Assembly: GCF_007676705.1 (NCBI RefSeq)
Contig: NZ_VEBF01000001.1
Span: 1,736,001 to 1,800,000 of the forward strand
Source of the DNA: Paenibacillus xylanexedens
Lineage (GTDB): Bacteria > Bacillota > Bacilli > Paenibacillales > Paenibacillaceae
DNA: 64,000 nt
Direction: 5' to 3'
In this document: one piece after another, positions 54,375-62,161 of the stretch
Layout: every line of letters begins with the position of its first letter
Position numbering within the stretch: the first letter of the stretch is position 1
The notes under the pieces: generated by a model
What the model saw: the letters and a program-made list of their open reading frames with translations, nothing else
The model's database searches: none
Told to the model about the DNA's origin: nothing
Position numbers and translations under genes: made by a program

Positions 54375-55304
54375 TTACTCCATGCCCTTGCTATGATGAA
54401 TCTCTCGAATCAAAGGTACATTCGTACCCGGACGACGAATTCGCTGTTGCAACGTCAGGCGAATCTGACCATTCAGATACGCATCCGTCTGTAGATCTGC
54501 GGTGACTTCATCCACCGTTACATAGCGTGTTTTACCTTCGTGCTCTTCGCTCCCCATTTCAGTTACGGCAATACGAGCTTGCACCGCAAGTTGCTCGATC
54601 AACCGATTAACCGTATGGCGTGTTAGCACTGGATAATCGGTGAGCACATGCCCAATCCACTGTTGTCGAACCTCCAATGCCGAAGTCCCTGCCACAGACG
54701 TGCTGCATCCGGCCAATCGCCATAACACAGACGGCTTTTTGTACCCACCAGGCCAGACATCCCCATACACCGACCAATTCGAGCCAAGTTCCTGCTGTGT
54801 CCAGCCTTGAAGCGCAGCTAGCCATCCATCTCCCGTTTCAGCGAGAGAATCTCCAGAGCCTTCGGGAACATACACCCCAAACCGCAGACTCCGCGTAACC
54901 ATGCCAGACCCGGAATCCACCCGATCACTATCTGAAGAACCCAGATAGATACATGTGAATGCCCCACCTGCTTCATCCACCAGCCTTACCTGGTGCAACC
55001 CTTCGATTAGATCAGCTGACCAAGCTTCTACCTTTTCAGCGCACCCATCTTCCGGACGAGCGTATGGTGAGATTTTAATGATCCGTCGATATCCTGCCCA
55101 GGCAGACTTCGGCACCTCTTCGGCAAACGCAACGACTGCACAAGGCCCGGCTAACACTTCGCCTGACGCAGGTACATCCAGCACACGACCGTCCCAATCT
55201 GGAACAAGTACAGCGAGCTTTTGTTTCAGCGTTTTTTTAATGAGCGTACTCAATGTACTGGTGCTCATGGCAGTGCTAATCTCATTTCTCATAGACACAT
55301 TCAT
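54375..55304 (-). CDS. Uncharacterised protein at the head of the tail cluster
   Basis: 309 residues from the ATG at 55304 (MNVSMRNEISTAMST) right after AAAGGGGGCGAA. Two-part protein: residues about 1-130 include a beta-rich region (GPCAVVAFAEEVPKSAWAGYRRIIKISPYA) and 'GLHQVRLVDEAGGAFTCIYLG'; the C-terminal half has HVLTDYPVLTRHTVNRLIEQLAVQARIAVTEMG and ends in RLTLQQRIRRPGTNVPLIREIHH. The latter part looks like tail-terminator/completion proteins by position and fold pattern, possibly the cassette A counterpart of 43337-43768. Function not assigned. Confidence 0.65.
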   Translation of the reverse strand: MNVSMRNEISTAMSTSTLSTLIKKTLKQKLAVLVPDWDGRVLDVPASGEVLAGPCAVVAFAEEVPKSAWAGYRRIIKISPYARPEDGCAEKVEAWSADLIEGLHQVRLVDEAGGAFTCIYLGSSDSDRVDSGSGMVTRSLRFGVYVPEGSGDSLAETGDGWLAALQGWTQQELGSNWSVYGDVWPGGYKKPSVLWRLAGCSTSVAGTSALEVRQQWIGHVLTDYPVLTRHTVNRLIEQLAVQARIAVTEMGSEEHEGKTRYVTVDEVTADLQTDAYLNGQIRLTLQQRIRRPGTNVPLIREIHHSKGME

Positions 55305-55736
55305 TTCGCCCCCTTTGGCTGCAAGCTTAATATCTGCCCACACCGTGCAGCGACAATGCAGCAGCTGTAGACTCCCCCTTTTACTCAGCGTCTGAATGAC
55401 TACCGAACCCTTGCAGGGACTACTTCACCGCATCAAAAAGACCGGCCTCTTGGCCGGTCTGTACATTAGCGTATGTGCTTTCGGTGCGTCCCTTGCTATT
55501 GATCCGATAATACAATCTTACACCCTTTCATCCCTAGCGCGGATGGTGTTCCGTACGACTTCGGTGCGATTAAGGGAGTCGTTGGGGTGGAAAAAAGACG
55601 ATTCTGGAATCATCCTTTTAAAGGATACCTAAGTAAGCATTAAGATCAAGATCAACAAATTGATAAATTTATCCAAATATATTAATATTTCATTATCAAA
55701 TTCGTTGTCGCTTACTTAAAAGAGAGAGGAATACCT
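55305..55736. other. Intergenic region upstream of the tail cluster
   Basis: About 430 nt separating the minus-strand tail cluster from a plus-strand small gene. Contains one copy of the diverged repeat pair (55425-55600). Promoters for both directions should lie here, but none is convincing. No repressor gene for the cluster was found nearby. Confidence 0.4.
55425..55600 (-). repeat. Diverged repeat pair, copy 1 (possible gene remnant with terminator)
   Basis: On the minus strand CGTACGGA...GTATTATCGGATCAATAGCAAGG...CATACGCTAATGTAC ends in GACCGGCCaagaGGCCGGTC followed by TTTTT. The same series recurs at 58233-58420 with about three quarters of the bases alike. A reading frame (YYRINSKGRTEST...) is partly conserved but broken by stops upstream, so this may be a decayed gene tail. 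The hairpin with T-run is a good rho-independent terminator for minus-strand transcription. Confidence 0.65.
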
Positions 55737-56081
55737 ATGAGTAAAACTTTCAAGATCACTTCACTTGTCGTCTTATCATTTATACTCGGAATATCCTGCT
55801 GGGCCTACTTCGGACTGCTTGGTAATCCACTTAAGATAAATGATGCTGAACAACAGGTAACCACTTACCTGATTGAACAGAAAGGTTACTCACCCGAACA
55901 GCTTATCGAAGTAAAAGGTACCTACTCTTCAAAAAGCTCTGAAGCACCTTACGGTGCCTCAGTAACATTCGCGGATGAACTGGAAGCGAAGTATCAATAC
56001 ATCATTTTTAACAATGGAGAGATTAAGCAGTACAGTCATACCAGTGATCACCCTAAACATGAGGAGCCCATGGTGAGATAG
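55737..56081 (+). CDS. DUF3139-like secreted or membrane-anchored small protein
   Basis: 114 residues, ATG at 55737 behind AAGAGAGAGGAA. One N-terminal hydrophobic segment (ITSLVVLSFILGISCWAYFGLLG) acts as signal anchor. The rest is an alpha/beta domain with AEQQVTTYLIEQKGYSPEQLIEVKGTYSSKSSE and APYGASVTFADELEAKYQYI, the pattern of DUF3139/YkoJ-like proteins. Function unknown. Convergent with the DUF4127 gene, four bases between stop codons, with no terminator between them. Confidence 0.7.
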   Translation: MSKTFKITSLVVLSFILGISCWAYFGLLGNPLKINDAEQQVTTYLIEQKGYSPEQLIEVKGTYSSKSSEAPYGASVTFADELEAKYQYIIFNNGEIKQYSHTSDHPKHEEPMVR

Positions 56082-56085
56082 CAGT

Positions 56086-57936
56086 TTAGTTCAAAGTAAC
56101 CTTCGGGTTCAACGTAATCTCAAACGCACGGCCCCAGATGAAATCGGGATTCGCATATTCCAGCAGCGCACTGTCATACGTCCCATAAGACAATTCGCCA
56201 TCACAGATCTGCTTGATCGCTACATTGCCTGTCTGGAAAGCTGTCTTATTTGCAAGCGCCGTGGTATAAGTCTGCATCAAATCACGCAGCAATGTTTGCA
56301 AATGGGCATAGTCTTCCTCAGAGTTGAACAGCAACATATTCTGATCCGAAAGGGTAGCCACGTTGGTATAGAGCGCATGGGCTCGGGAATATGTGCGGAT
56401 CTCAGCAATCGCTACCGCTTTGTAGTAGTAATCCTTCAGGAAACGCTTAAACAACAACGAGCCATGCGCGTTCATCGCATCTTGCAACTTATGCTCATGC
56501 TTCTCTGTTGTGATCAACGCGTACCTGGACTGCCCCATACCTACAGCAATACCGATCTTGTTGCCCGGCGTATTCCAGGCACTATAACCCAGAACCCGTC
56601 CGGTATATGGACTATTTAGCAACGCTTCAGCAACATCAACATTGGCTGGTCCTTTACCCACAAAATCAATCAATACCGAAGGCAGACCTTGTTCCCCATT
56701 CAGCGTCAATTGCTCCAACGCAGCCTGCACCTGATCCAAAGCCGTAATGGCAATAATCTCAATGTCGATGCCCGTGTTCTCCCCGGAATTACCCGGGTGA
56801 CCCTTCGTCATACGATCCAGTTCGGAGGCCATGTCAAACGGGACAACTTGATCGGCTGCTACAGCCACTAGCTGTTCATTTTCCAAGCCATCACTCGCAT
56901 CCATCACTACCTCCGGTTCAGGATATGCCGAATCCGCTACAAGCACACCACCTACAATATCCACATGACGAACCACATTCTCGTGTACATCCATGTATTC
57001 ATACGTGTTAATGATGGAATTGCCGTGAGGACCAAAATATTTCACTGCGTAACGTGTCCTCGCCCCGCCTCGGAACAACTGGTTAGCCATGCGAGCAACC
57101 AAAGCGTGCCCCAGACCATCTGCATCCGGCAAGATGATAGCACGATCCGGATTTTGTCCATTGGTTCCACCCAACCATTCATTGATCCGCGCTTCTACAT
57201 ATTTGATTTCATTGATCTGAACACCCTGCGTGTTGGCATCGTCGACTCCAACTGCGAGGAAATCGATATAACCTGTGCGAGCCAGCTGATCCAGAATGTA
57301 CAGATTTGTTTTGAATTTATGTTGTCTTGTGTTGTAATACTGTTCTTTATTAAAATAGGTCGTTGTTCCATATTCCACCCCATCCGGAGACAGGTTATAC
57401 CCTTGAATAATATCCTCAAACTCGGTGTACGTCTGACGTGGCTGCTGCATTAACGCACGGGACTCATTATATGCATCGAGCGCCAAACCATCTGCGAATG
57501 AGGTCGTGGCAAGACGCATAATCGTATCCATCACGTACACGGGTTTACGTGGATATTTCTGCTTGATCACCCGGATCACATCCAGCAAACGAGTAGTCTC
57601 ATCATCGTATTCCGGATAGGCGCCTCCTCCATCTTCGCGGAGCTGACGACTGCCAATCAGACCGCCATAGGCGAGCATATCGGATGAAATAATAAATCCA
57701 TCGACTTTGGCAGCATGTTTCAGAATAAAATCATGAATGTTGGACGGTTTACCATACACCGACGTGGAGGTGCCGAGCAGCGTTGTGCCATCTACGGTTT
57801 TCTCCGAGTCCAGACGATTCTTAATATCACTCAGGTTCGGTGTAACGATATGGATACCGGCTGCTTTCCCTTGCACAATCACATCATCCAGATTCGCTGG
57901 ACGATCATCCAGTGGAACATACAATACTGTTTTCAT
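56086..57936 (-). CDS. DUF4127 family protein
   Basis: 616 residues, ATG at 57936 after AGGAGGCTACGTG. No signal peptide; opens VLYVPLDDRPANLDDVIVQ as all DUF4127 proteins do. Further conserved blocks: FIISSDMLAYGGLIGSR, YVMDTIMRLATT, and FLAVGVDDANTQGVQ, with RAIILPDADGLGHALVARMANQ. Family members are of unknown activity; the repeated Asp/His-containing motifs suggest a metal-dependent enzyme, perhaps in sugar metabolism (inference). A palindromic element ends 22 nt upstream of its start. Confidence 0.85.
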   Translation of the reverse strand: MKTVLYVPLDDRPANLDDVIVQGKAAGIHIVTPNLSDIKNRLDSEKTVDGTTLLGTSTSVYGKPSNIHDFILKHAAKVDGFIISSDMLAYGGLIGSRQLREDGGGAYPEYDDETTRLLDVIRVIKQKYPRKPVYVMDTIMRLATTSFADGLALDAYNESRALMQQPRQTYTEFEDIIQGYNLSPDGVEYGTTTYFNKEQYYNTRQHKFKTNLYILDQLARTGYIDFLAVGVDDANTQGVQINEIKYVEARINEWLGGTNGQNPDRAIILPDADGLGHALVARMANQLFRGGARTRYAVKYFGPHGNSIINTYEYMDVHENVVRHVDIVGGVLVADSAYPEPEVVMDASDGLENEQLVAVAADQVVPFDMASELDRMTKGHPGNSGENTGIDIEIIAITALDQVQAALEQLTLNGEQGLPSVLIDFVGKGPANVDVAEALLNSPYTGRVLGYSAWNTPGNKIGIAVGMGQSRYALITTEKHEHKLQDAMNAHGSLLFKRFLKDYYYKAVAIAEIRTYSRAHALYTNVATLSDQNMLLFNSEEDYAHLQTLLRDLMQTYTTALANKTAFQTGNVAIKQICDGELSYGTYDSALLEYANPDFIWGRAFEITLNPKVTLN

Positions 57937-57957
57937 ATCACGTAGCCTCCTGTTATC

Positions 57958-58190
57958 TATATAAGTTGAACTACAGAATATTTACACTTGCCACTTCGAT
58001 GACAGAACAACCTTCCGATCGCTGTTATCCCCGGATTTTCTTGATCCACTTATATAAAGGTAGAAATCCGTGGATAAAGGCGCAGTGTATGCTTCCGAAG
58101 TAGCTTTCTTGTAGAAAGCTTTTAGCTCCGCTTCTTCAGGTTATTTCTGTCCTCTTCGTTCTCGTGTAAATCGTTAGTTCAACTTATATA
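57958..58190. repeat. Palindromic intergenic element, copy 5 (subfamily I, longest form, 233 bp)
   Basis: Perfect terminal inverted repeats: TATATAAGTTGAACTA at the left and TAGTTCAACTTATATA at the right. Inner arms CGATGACAGAACAACC and GGTTATTTCTGTCCTC also pair imperfectly. Central hairpin 58025-58077: TTATCCCCGGATTT with AAATCCGTGGATAA, 13 of 14. It also has the extra AGCTTTCTtgtAGAAAGCT hairpin seen in copy 1. Starts 22 nt upstream of the DUF4127 start. Confidence 0.85.
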
Positions 58191-58232
58191 TCTAGTCTTT
58201 AATACCCGATCAGGGCAAGGAGGCAATCACCG

Positions 58233-58420
58233 AATTAAAAAACCGGCCCCATGGCCGGTCCGTACTTTAGCGTATGAGCTGTCGGTGTGTCTTCCTTGCT
58301 GCTGATCCGATAATACCATTTTACCGCCTTTTCCCACTCGCGCTGACGGTAATCCGTACGGATAAAGTCTATTTGCTGACGCCTTCACAGCGGTTAAAAG
58401 TCGGTTTCTTGCGAGAAACT
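58233..58420 (-). repeat. Diverged repeat pair, copy 2 (possible gene remnant with terminator)
   Basis: Homologous to 55425-55600. Minus strand contains an open frame without a start (QQIDFIRTDYRQREWEKAV, then KWYYRISSKEDTPTAHTLK) that ends inside a hairpin ACCGGCCatggGGCCGGTTTTTT. The better preserved frame here suggests a former coding 3' end. Confidence 0.6.
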
Positions 58421-58507
58421 CCTCCGGATAATCCAACCAAACCATTCCTGATGATGTTTATATGATATAAGCAGCTTTTCCAATCCTATGTACAATAAAG
58501 GATGGGT

Positions 58508-58996
58508 ATGATCATGAATAAAAGGCATTTCTTCTATCTTTGGATTGCTATGACCAGTTATATGGCGGGTCCCGCTATGTATGCTTTAACAATGTACATC
58601 TTATATCAGGAAACAGATGTTGTAACGACATCACTCATTGGATGGACCGCAGCAACATTCTTATCCGTTGGCATCCTGTTTATCCTGATCACAGTCATCA
58701 TGCTTCGAGTGTTAAACATCTATTATTTCTGGCTGCAAACCCTGCTCTTCGAGCTGCTTTTCCTTGCGCTCGTCTATATGACCACTGTTCTTCTTGGGGC
58801 TGGCAACACAGGACTGCCCAAGCTATCCTTTCCATTTACACCCGATGGCGTTTCCTTATGGATGTTCTGGGGGAGTATTGCACTTATGAGTTCCTGGGGA
58901 ATATGGGCAGCGCGTCAGCCTATACGAAAATCACCATACATGCTGGTGTCCAGAGTCATTTTGATCCTGTTTATCCTTGAAATTTGGCCCCGTTAA
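58508..58996 (+). CDS. Uncharacterised membrane protein (four predicted helices)
   Basis: 162 residues from the ATG at 58508, six bases after AAAGG; ATGs at 58502 and 58514 are also in frame. Helices at about FYLWIAMTSYMAGPAMYALTMYILY, TAATFLSVGILFILITVIML, WLQTLLFELLFLALVYMTTVLLG and LWMFWGSIALMSSWGIWA. No family recognised. Isolated plus-strand gene between two minus-strand units. Confidence 0.7.
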   Translation: MIMNKRHFFYLWIAMTSYMAGPAMYALTMYILYQETDVVTTSLIGWTAATFLSVGILFILITVIMLRVLNIYYFWLQTLLFELLFLALVYMTTVLLGAGNTGLPKLSFPFTPDGVSLWMFWGSIALMSSWGIWAARQPIRKSPYMLVSRVILILFILEIWPR

Positions 58997-59041
58997 AAAG
59001 ATGCAGGCTGCCCACGATTCGGTAGACCAGAATAATGCCAA

Positions 59042-59087
59042 AAAGGGATGTCCTCCGTCAAACTCATGACTGACGGACACCCCTTCT
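59042..59087 (-). terminator. Terminator downstream of the 320-residue unknown gene
   Basis: Minus strand AAGGGGTGTCCGTCA pairs with TGACGGAGGACATCCCTT with one bulge, followed by TTTTTGG. Located just after the stop codon at 59105. Confidence 0.75.
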
Positions 59088-59104
59088 GAAATGTATGTTT
59101 TATC

Positions 59105-60067
59105 TCACGCGATGATATAACGAAATTTCTCCCATGTTTCCGGTACAGGCTCCCCGTTCTTCGCATGATGATAGAAGCTGAACGGGAATTTGAATACATG
59201 ACCTCCGTACCAGTCACGGGAACGTCTATCGGTGAGCCAGTATTCCAGTTCATGGGGAAGCGCCACCGACCTTTCCGCTCGTGCTAGTGGCAGCAGATCT
59301 ACAGGGGATTGCAGTGTTGGCATCTTCTGTTCGCTGTCCACATCTCGGCTTAAGCGTAGCGCCTTCACCATAGTAAGGAAAGGCGGAATGCCTTTATGGA
59401 ATAATGCCGGATAACCCAATTCATATAATATGTTAAGCGCATGTCCGTAAGTCAGCATATGACCGATTAGATCATGATGTGCTTCCGCGTGATAGATGGT
59501 CTGGAACGCACCGAGCTCATCCAGAATCAAGCGTGACAACTGCGTTGGATCTTCGATCTCAGGGAAACCATCGCTCTTTTCCGGCTTCAGACTGCGAATT
59601 TCTTTCACGGTTGTATTCATCCAGGATCTCCCCGGGATGGTTCGATCGAACGAATCGATCAGTTCAACCAGTCGGCCAATGTCTTCCGCCGTACCCCATC
59701 CATCCAATTCGCGAATAGCTTTCAGGCTGATTGCCCCGTAGATGGCCTGATGTCCAACCCAGTGCAGCTCTCCAATGGTTCGATGCAATGCGTCCGTAAT
59801 ACGCGCTTCGGCATCTTCCATGGGCATCATCTCACCTATCGGAGAGGTCTGACCAGGGCTCAATCCATGCTGGCGAAGCATGGCTTTTGCTTCGGCGGTA
59901 ACACTGCCGGCGGCAAGGGCAGTGAGACGATTTTCCCGTACCCAAAAATATGCCGCAATCGCACCCGCCCCATAATGGGCGTGCCACAGATCTCCTGTAC
60001 GTTCCCGACTGGAAACAATAATCGCAAGTCCTTCTTCCAACAAGCGTCGATCCAAGCTTGCCACCAC
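59105..60067 (-). CDS. Uncharacterised His-rich soluble protein (320 aa)
   Basis: Start GTG at 60067 (or the GTG next to it) with AAGGGTG before it; no ATG in frame nearby. N-terminal half: LWHAHYGAGAIAAYFWVRENRL and a histidine cluster HWVGHQAIYGAISLKAIREL; C-terminal half: AEAHHDLIGHMLTYGHALNILYELGYPALFHKGIPPFL and WYGGHVFKFPFSFYHHA. The repeated histidines resemble metal- or flavin-independent oxygenases such as questin-oxidase-like proteins, but the identity is not claimed. A palindromic element lies 32 nt upstream, followed by nothing else in the operon. Confidence 0.7.
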   Translation of the reverse strand: MVASLDRRLLEEGLAIIVSSRERTGDLWHAHYGAGAIAAYFWVRENRLTALAAGSVTAEAKAMLRQHGLSPGQTSPIGEMMPMEDAEARITDALHRTIGELHWVGHQAIYGAISLKAIRELDGWGTAEDIGRLVELIDSFDRTIPGRSWMNTTVKEIRSLKPEKSDGFPEIEDPTQLSRLILDELGAFQTIYHAEAHHDLIGHMLTYGHALNILYELGYPALFHKGIPPFLTMVKALRLSRDVDSEQKMPTLQSPVDLLPLARAERSVALPHELEYWLTDRRSRDWYGGHVFKFPFSFYHHAKNGEPVPETWEKFRYIIA

Positions 60068-60098
60068 CCTTCATCATATGTAAGCCCATCAGAGAAAC

Positions 60099-60179
60099 TA
60101 TATAAGTTGAACAAAGATTATTTACACTGACACTACGATGACAGAACAACCTTCATGTAAATTTAGTTCAACTTATATA
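60099..60179. repeat. Palindromic intergenic element, copy 6 (subfamily I, 81-bp minimal form)
   Basis: TATATAAGTTGAAC at the left and GTTCAACTTATATA at the right are perfect inverted ends. Inner ATTTACAC/ATGTAAAT. GATGACAGAACAACCTT is kept, then the internal hairpin and the right inner arm are missing. Ends 32 nt upstream of the gene start at 60067. Confidence 0.85.
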
Positions 60180-60262
60180 TCCTAATTTATAAATAAAGCG
60201 TTTACTTCTATAACATGACGGAAATGCTCCACATATGCCCGTTTTGCCCCGGAATGCAAAGT

Positions 60263-60898
60263 TTAGCCCATTCGAAGCCTGCCCACGTCACGAATGGACA
60301 CCTCCAGCGGATAGATCTGTGCTTTTTGCGTAGAGAAAAACCACGTCCGTTCCTTCTTGACCACAATAAACAGACCATGCACATCCCCAACAGGGGCAAA
60401 GGTATCACTAACCTCACCCCAGCGCTCAAGTCCAATCTGCTGAAGCTCGTTCACCGTAGACATAACATCATCCGTCACCAGGCCAATCTCACACACCTGT
60501 AATATATCTTTAGTGGAGAAGTCATGGTCACTCTCGTTCTGAATACGATGATGAGCAATCAGCTCGATAATATTGCCTGCCGGATCTTCGAAATAGACAG
60601 AATGAGAGTCCCAATTAGCTGAGTACGTCTCATCCCGATCGTCTTCCCTACTTAAAACAACACGTGATACAGCCCACTGCTTCGCTTCCTTGAACCGATT
60701 TGTCGGAATCAACCAGGCCACATGATAGAAGGGCTCATGATCTGTTTCGCACTGCTTGAAAATTATCTTTGTGCTTCCAACCTGCAGGTTGAAGCCCTGA
60801 TCCGTCTCACTGGACACCTCCATTCCCAACGTATCGCAATAAAAATGCTTGAGGCCCTCCAGCCGTGCTGTATATAACTGTAATTCTTCGATCATCAT
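60263..60898 (-). CDS. VOC-superfamily protein (two glyoxalase-like modules)
   Basis: 211 residues. Start at the ATG at 60898, overlapping the preceding gene's TGA as ATGA, with GCAGGAG upstream; the open frame goes further but without a ribosome site. Two betaalphabetabetabeta modules: residues about 1-115 (LYTARLEGLKHFYCDTLGMEVSSE, then SVYFEDPAGNIIELIAHH) and about 125-211 (VCEIGLVTDDVMSTVNELQQIG). Metal-ligand-like His, Glu and His are present in module one (HVAW, DPAGNIIELIAHH). Substrate unknown; dioxygenase, lyase or resistance protein possible. Confidence 0.82.
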   Translation of the reverse strand: MMIEELQLYTARLEGLKHFYCDTLGMEVSSETDQGFNLQVGSTKIIFKQCETDHEPFYHVAWLIPTNRFKEAKQWAVSRVVLSREDDRDETYSANWDSHSVYFEDPAGNIIELIAHHRIQNESDHDFSTKDILQVCEIGLVTDDVMSTVNELQQIGLERWGEVSDTFAPVGDVHGLFIVVKKERTWFFSTQKAQIYPLEVSIRDVGRLRMG

Positions 60899-61353
60899 AC
60901 GGTCTTCTCCTGCATCTCCTCCCACTGACTCCATGGCACCATACCAAGCTCAGGCTTCGCTTCATCCGGGAGCATGGCGATGAATTCAAGCAAATGACCA
61001 TCTGGATCGTTAAAATATACAGATACCGCAGGCATCCAGCCGAAGACGTACAGTTCACCGATATCATCATCCAGGAAGTTCTGTGTCTTGATCCCTTTGT
61101 TCTCCAAGTGAGCCACCGCATGTTTCATATCCTCCAGAGATACATGAAAAGCAAAGTGCTGACGTTTCACCTCGGAAGGTTCCTTTTGCCACAATCCCAG
61201 CATGGCATTGCCTTTTCCACCAATCCAGTAGAAGGAGTTTCCACGTTCTTTCTGCCCGTAGGCATGAGGTAAACCCAGGACCGTTTCATAGAAATGATGA
61301 GATCTCTCCAGATCCGTCACGTTTAGATGTGTTTCAAATATGCCTGTAATCAT
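60895..61353 (-). CDS. VOC-superfamily protein (glyoxalase/bleomycin-resistance-like)
   Basis: 152 residues from the ATG at 61353 (MITGIFETHLNVTDLERSHHFYE), nine bases after AAAGAGG; an upstream in-frame TTG is weaker. HLNVTDLERSHHFYETVLGLP, HFAFHVSLEDMKHAV, and AVSVYFNDPDGHLLEFIAMLPDE place it in the single-module VOC family with potential metal ligands His, His and Glu. Translationally coupled to the next VOC gene, so the two probably act together. Confidence 0.88.
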   Translation of the reverse strand: MITGIFETHLNVTDLERSHHFYETVLGLPHAYGQKERGNSFYWIGGKGNAMLGLWQKEPSEVKRQHFAFHVSLEDMKHAVAHLENKGIKTQNFLDDDIGELYVFGWMPAVSVYFNDPDGHLLEFIAMLPDEAKPELGMVPWSQWEEMQEKTV

Positions 61354-61399
61354 AATGCTCAACCTCTTTTCCTTTTCCCATTTTCATCTTCCTCCGTTC

Positions 61400-61975
61400 T
61401 CAACTCATGGTTGAATTCCGCGCATTCGTTAACGTCTGGGCCAGATTCAAAAACGATCCAACGACCCGCTGCACCCGATCCTCTATATCCTGACTGCCTT
61501 CGTACTCTTCGTATCCGTCAAATGTCGCTTCGAATCGTCTGCGTTGTGCACCACCAATGGAAATCCACTCTTGGGCATTGATACCATGCAGATTGCGAAC
61601 AATCGCTTGCAGTTGTAAAAGCGAACTTACTCCCACCGCTCCACCAGAGGAGCTGATGGACAGGACGGGCTTGCCACTGAAATGAGCCTGGCTCAGGTGA
61701 TCCAGTGCATTTTTGAGCACACCGCTAATACTCCCATGGTACTCTGGTGTAGACAGGATGATGGCATCTGCCGCGAGCATACGTGTATTCAGGTCTGCCA
61801 GATGTTCATGGTCTGCTTGTTTCTCATCTGGTGCGTAAAATGGAAGGGGCGTCTGATACAGATCAAACAGGCTGGCCTGGTGTCCCTGTCCCCGAATAAT
61901 TTCCACAGCATACTCTCCCAAACGTGTACTGGTTGCATTGTTCCGATTACTGCCTGCCAAAATGACGATATTCAT
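61400..61975 (-). CDS. NAD(P)H-dependent FMN reductase (flavodoxin-like)
   Basis: 191 residues from the ATG at 61975 (MNIVILAGSNRNNATSTRLGE), eight bases after AGGAGAG. Flavodoxin fold with SxRxxSxxR-like FMN phosphate loop (AGSNRNNATSTRLG), TPEYHGSISGVLKNALDHLSQ and SSSGGAVGVSSLLQLQAIVRNL, as in the azobenzene/FMN reductase (SsuE-like) group. Reduces FMN or quinones or azo compounds. Same orientation and 47 nt upstream of the VOC pair; perhaps one operon. Confidence 0.9.
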   Translation of the reverse strand: MNIVILAGSNRNNATSTRLGEYAVEIIRGQGHQASLFDLYQTPLPFYAPDEKQADHEHLADLNTRMLAADAIILSTPEYHGSISGVLKNALDHLSQAHFSGKPVLSISSSGGAVGVSSLLQLQAIVRNLHGINAQEWISIGGAQRRRFEATFDGYEEYEGSQDIEDRVQRVVGSFLNLAQTLTNARNSTMS

Positions 61976-62103
61976 CAAAGTCACTCTCCTTGTTTTTAAT
62001 ACTTCAAACTCTCATGTTCCAACCGATCTGTTATTTCTACTCTTATCTTACCTTTCTTCCTCTGCTAATTCGTCAGCAGATAGACTTAACTTGAAATACC
62101 AAA

Positions 62104-62128
62104 AAACTCAACCTTTAGGTTGAGTTTA
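62104..62128 (-). terminator. Terminator of the two-component operon
   Basis: Minus strand AACTCAACC-TAAA-GGTTGAGTT followed by TTTTTGG. Lies about 35 nt after the response regulator stop. Confidence 0.8.
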
Positions 62129-62161
62129 TACGACTTAAGGTTGAAAATATGTCGAAATTGC

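Noticed and set aside
29594..55304. Complete prophage
   Set aside because: No integrase, terminase, portal, capsid or replication genes are seen in 26 kb, and two tail sets are present; a tailocin fits better. The absence beyond the window edges cannot be excluded.
29594..55304. Extracellular contractile injection system (eCIS/Afp-type)
   Set aside because: The hallmark AAA+ ATPase and Afp-type multiple sheath/tube set are absent and gene order is exactly PBSX-like with holin and lysozyme.
58227..58445. 72-codon minus-strand open frame after the 58-kb element
   Set aside because: The homologous copy at 55.4 kb conserves a different frame and the sequence ends in a terminator; treated as a remnant, not as a gene.
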